A stretch of 7,973 bases of DNA. Origin: Nanobdellota archaeon (lineage in GTDB: Archaea > Thermoproteota > Nitrososphaeria > Nitrososphaerales > Nitrosopumilaceae). Positions within the stretch are counted from its first letter, which is position 1. Every line of letters begins with the position of its first letter. The notes beneath the pieces are model-generated. The model worked only from the letters and a program-made list of their open reading frames with translations. It was not told the DNA's origin and did no database searches. This document shows positions 6,211 through 7,973 of this stretch, piece after piece. A program made the position numbers and the translations under genes. The stretch is taken from contig JAAUVF010000036.1 of the NCBI GenBank assembly GCA_012030815.1, positions 1-7,973 on the forward strand, read 5' to 3'.

Positions 6211-6234
6211 TATGTTATTTTTTTAAATAACATA
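6211..6234. promoter_or_regulatory. Perfect 10-bp inverted repeat over the receiver promoter
   Basis: TATGTTATTT (6211-6220) and AAATAACATA (6225-6234) are exact inverted arms around TTTT. An extra direct copy of AATAACAT follows at 6234-6241, in tandem with the right arm (6226-6233). The site is 21-44 bp upstream of the GTG at 6190 and covers the position expected for TATA, so a protein bound here would block transcription. A structural role in RNA is less likely because the arms are so A+T-rich. Confidence 0.55.
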
Positions 6235-6291
6235 ATAACATCATAAATTCAAATATAGAATTTGAGTAATTTTTGATAAAATTAAACAGGT

Positions 6292-6624
6292 TTAATTTTT
6301 GGACGGAAATTTATCAGCATTATCATAGATGTTTTTAACTATAATATCACAACGTGCTCGAATTTGTTGAAAGTAAGTCTTAGTTTCATCATTCAGAGTT
6401 GGTTTACAACGGATCTCAAGCATCTGAACAGATAGCCCGATTACAGTGATATCATCAATTATTTTATTTGCAAAATCAGGTAATTTTGCGATCTTAGAAA
6501 TAGCCAACCAAAGAATTATCAAAATTATAGGATATAACCAATATCTACCAGATTTGGAAATGATAGCATGTACAATATCAACCAGCACAGAATAGGGCAC
6601 AAAAATGCATAAAAATAGATTCAC
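6292..6624 (-). CDS. Small membrane protein of unknown function
   Basis: This 110-residue protein has a hydrophobic N-terminus (residues 1-20, LFLCIFVPYSVLVDIVHAII) and a clear membrane helix at about 29-46 (WLYPIILIILWLAISKIA). A soluble helical domain follows (DFANKIIDDITVIGLSVQML, then TYFQQIRARCDIIVKNIYDN). It probably has two membrane segments with the C-terminal domain in the cytoplasm. I do not recognise the family. GTG 6624 is the only reasonable start before an upstream in-frame stop at 6643-6645. It diverges from the winged-helix gene at 6678 and shares a 53-bp promoter region with it. A membrane partner for the neighbouring signalling genes is possible but unproven. Confidence 0.6.
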   Translation of the reverse strand: MNLFLCIFVPYSVLVDIVHAIISKSGRYWLYPIILIILWLAISKIAKLPDFANKIIDDITVIGLSVQMLEIRCKPTLNDETKTYFQQIRARCDIIVKNIYDNADKFPSKN

Positions 6625-6648
6625 AAGTAAAAGATTATCGGGTTAAGA

Positions 6649-6655
6649 TTAATTA
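6649..6655. promoter_or_regulatory. Symmetric TATA-like element shared by divergent genes
   Basis: TTAATTA lies midway between GTG 6624 (minus) and ATG 6678 (plus), about 26-28 bp from each. TAATTA within it is palindromic, so one element could recruit TBP for both leaderless transcripts. The match to a TATA consensus is weak. Confidence 0.35.
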
Positions 6656-6677
6656 GTATGAACATATTATCATCATC

Positions 6678-7284
6678 ATGCCAGGATTTGATCATATTAT
6701 TTCAAAATCATTAAGCAGTATCATTAAACAAAATTTAGGTGAAAAACAGTCCAAAAGATTGAAAATAGATTATTTGAAAAATATGGAATCTCATGGACCC
6801 AATCATTAGAAGAATTTGAAAAATTAGATTTTGTTTTAAAAGAATTGTTTGGTAAAGCAGGTGCACAAGGATTAGAGCATAGATTTTGTCAGGCAATATT
6901 GGATATAAAATCAAGGAAAATAACGATGAATGGATCATAATTTCAGATCTAGATGTTAATTCAACTATAATACAGACATTTGGAGATTTAGAAAAAAAGA
7001 AAATAATTGAATCAGTGATGAATTCTCCAAAAATCATATATGAGATAATTAAAGATTGTAATCTACCTCAGACATCAGGATACAGAAAAGTCAATGCGTT
7101 AATTGATGATGGATTTTTAATTCCTATAGAATTTGAAATTAAAGAAAACAAGAGAATTTATCAGTACATGTGTATTTTTAAAAATTTAGAAATTAATATA
7201 AATTCAAATAAGATAAAAGTCAGTATTCAGCTAAATGAGTTAGAACAAAAACAATCTACATTCATACAGACAATTACAAATTAA
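6678..7284 (+). CDS. Winged-helix transcriptional regulator, two frameshifts (paralogue of 77-694)
   Basis: The gene starts at ATG 6678 (MPGFDHIISKSLSSIIKQNL). Matching it to the intact paralogue shows three reading-frame segments. The first runs to an A5 run (6742-6746). The second reads TVQKIENRLFEKYG, then FGKAGAQGLEHRFCQAILDI. The third reads KENNDEWIIISDLDV and continues to the stop at 7284. Adding one base at 6742-6746 and one near 6907-6914 restores 202 residues, close to the 205 of the paralogue. The recognition helix PQTSGYRKVNALIDDGFLI is nearly identical to that of the first gene, implying the same or a similar operator. A TTG-started piece at 6886-7284 alone still holds the HTH. 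The receiver at 7382 follows about 100 bp downstream. Two errors in one gene are compatible with poor homopolymer calling, but a decaying duplicate cannot be excluded. Confidence 0.75.
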
Positions 7285-7308
7285 TACAAATCAATACAGA
7301 GTGATGCA
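7265..7308 (+). promoter_or_regulatory. Phased TACA array beside the second winged-helix gene
   Basis: TACA starts at 7265, 7275, 7285 and 7295, exactly 10 bp apart, followed in phase by TGCA at 7305. The array begins inside the last codons of the winged-helix gene and ends 74 bp before the receiver GTG. ACAATTACA at 7270-7278 repeats 849-857 exactly, and the following AATACAA matches too. It is probably an operator for the receiver promoter. Confidence 0.5.
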
Positions 7309-7348
7309 AAAATAAATGTCCTAAACATATTTGAATACAATGTGTTGA

Positions 7349-7363
7349 AGAGTTAATTACTCT
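7349..7363. promoter_or_regulatory. 15-bp palindrome around the receiver TATA box
   Basis: AGAGT and ACTCT flank TAATT, giving AGAGTTAATTACTCT. The TTAATTA inside it (7353-7359) is centred 26 bp before GTG 7382, the expected TATA position. A purine run AAAAGGATG (7366-7374) before the GTG resembles a ribosome-binding site, but would lie upstream of the start point of a leaderless mRNA. Confidence 0.35.
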
Positions 7364-7381
7364 AGAAAAGGATGAATTTGT

Positions 7382-7752
7382 GTGAAGGAATCTAACAGAA
7401 TTGTAGTTGTAGATGACAACATAGACATTACAGGAGTTTTTGCAGATATTTTTGAGATTATTGGTTGTAAAGTAATTGGAATTGGTCATAATGGGAATGA
7501 AGCAATAGATTTGTATAAAAAATACAAACCGGACTATATTTTTTTAGATGTCATGATGCCAGGTATGAATGGAATTGAAGCATTAAGGCAGATAAAAAAG
7601 AAGATTCTCAAGCTAAGGTAATAATGGTCACAGCAGATAATAGTGTAAGCACAATAAATGAACTAGAAAAACTAAAAGCAACAGCAATAATCATCAAACC
7701 GTTTAAAATCGAAGATATCATAAACATCATGGAAAAAATCAAAAACGAATAA
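7382..7752 (+). CDS. Stand-alone CheY-like receiver (response regulator), frameshifted
   Basis: Restoring one A in the A6 run at 7594-7599 gives a complete 123-residue receiver. D11 and D12 (IVVVDDNID) form the acidic pocket and D56 in YIFLDVMMPGMNG is the phospho-acceptor. T84 lies in VIMVTAD and K106-P107 in AIIIKPF. As given, the first frame stops at 7621 after ALRQIKKKILKLR, and the second begins with EDSQAKVIMVTADNSV. No output domain is present. The GTG start is supported by the TATA-like element 26 bp upstream. The gene lies directly downstream of the second winged-helix regulator on the same strand, so that protein is the natural candidate for partner or controller. The broken point reads A_AAA_AAG in frame, a sequence that can also support ribosomal slippage. 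Confidence 0.85.
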
Positions 7753-7785
7753 AGAAATAAAAGATGGAATCTGTTTTGAAAAATT

Positions 7786-7973
7786 ATGTCAAATAAAATA
7801 AAATGTTCACATATTTTGGTCCAGAAACAAAGTGATGCAATTGCAATATATGAACGCCTCAAAAACGGTGAGAAATTTGGAAAATTGGCAAAAGAGTTAT
7901 CAATAGACACAGGAAGCGGAAAAAAAGAGGGAAATTTAGGTTATTTTACAAAAGGCATGATGGTAAAACCATT
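7786..7973 (+). CDS. Parvulin-type peptidyl-prolyl cis-trans isomerase (PpiC/PinA-like), partial
   Basis: The first 62 residues of a single-domain parvulin are present before the window ends. KIKCSHILVQKQ is the first strand with the conserved catalytic-site histidine. A helix follows (SDAIAIYERLKNGEKFGKLA), then KELSIDTGSGKKEGNLGYFT, the signature of the fold. Thaumarchaeal homologues (CsPinA of Cenarchaeum, NmPin of Nitrosopumilus) are about 90-95 residues and isomerise X-Pro bonds, so about two thirds is seen here. There is no signal peptide or membrane segment, so it works in the cytosol, possibly at the membrane face as proposed for NmPin. The start is ATG 7786, 34 bp after the receiver. 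The AT-rich stretch around 7755-7762 may be its own promoter. Confidence 0.9.
   Translation, partial: MSNKIKCSHILVQKQSDAIAIYERLKNGEKFGKLAKELSIDTGSGKKEGNLGYFTKGMMVKP

Noticed and set aside
6735..7037. Minus-strand frame of 100 codons
   Set aside because: It is antisense to the winged-helix gene, whose plus-strand frames match the intact paralogue.
7274..7910. Two minus-strand frames (7274-7489 and 7608-7910)
   Set aside because: They are antisense to a receiver with all catalytic residues and to the parvulin; low-complexity Ser/Phe/Ile products.

Overview
The window is strongly A+T-rich. Its gene content points to an ammonia-oxidising archaeon of the Nitrososphaerota (Thaumarchaeota), probably the Nitrosopumilus/Nitrosarchaeum group. 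The clues are a single-domain parvulin of the CsPinA/NmPin type, a TrmB-type regulator, stand-alone CheY-like receivers, small winged-helix and ribbon-helix-helix regulators, and archaeal TATA boxes about 26 bp before start codons (leaderless promoters). The assignment rests on recognising families, not on a search. No RNA gene, insertion sequence or CRISPR array was seen.

Layout. 1-694 holds a winged-helix regulator (minus strand), followed by a 303-bp regulatory gap and a divergent RHH-domain regulator (998-1552). 1625-2703 is a ten-helix EamA/DMT transporter. 2931-3772 is a TrmB-family regulator, whose stop overlaps the start of a 34-residue CxCxxC microprotein (3769-3873). DUF2203 (3888-4283, minus) diverges from a two-gene operon: a 92-residue conserved-looking protein and a PNPOx-like flavin-binding protein (4355-5033). 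Four minus-strand genes follow: receiver (5047-5411), small unknown (5516-5746), receiver (5801-6190) and small membrane protein (6292-6624). The last diverges from a second winged-helix regulator (6678-7284), a paralogue of the first gene. A third receiver (7382-7752) and the start of the parvulin (7786 to the window end) close the window.

How the genes may work together. Seven of the fifteen genes are regulatory (two winged-helix paralogues, one RHH, one TrmB, three receivers), yet no histidine kinase or fused output domain is present. The simplest inference is a signalling cluster in which orphan receivers act through separate DNA-binding proteins. Supporting this, the two winged-helix paralogues have nearly identical recognition helices, and beside each lies a similar array of TACA motifs spaced exactly 10 bp. 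Several promoters also carry palindromes on or next to the TATA box.

Sequence quality. Six genes (transporter, TrmB, two receivers, second winged-helix regulator, probably the PNPOx protein) are each broken by an apparent one-base deletion, twice in the winged-helix gene. Most lie in A or T runs. Restoring one base each time gives a full-length family member. Uncorrected homopolymer deletions are the likeliest cause; true pseudogenes or recoding are alternatives. Coordinates given here span the restored genes.
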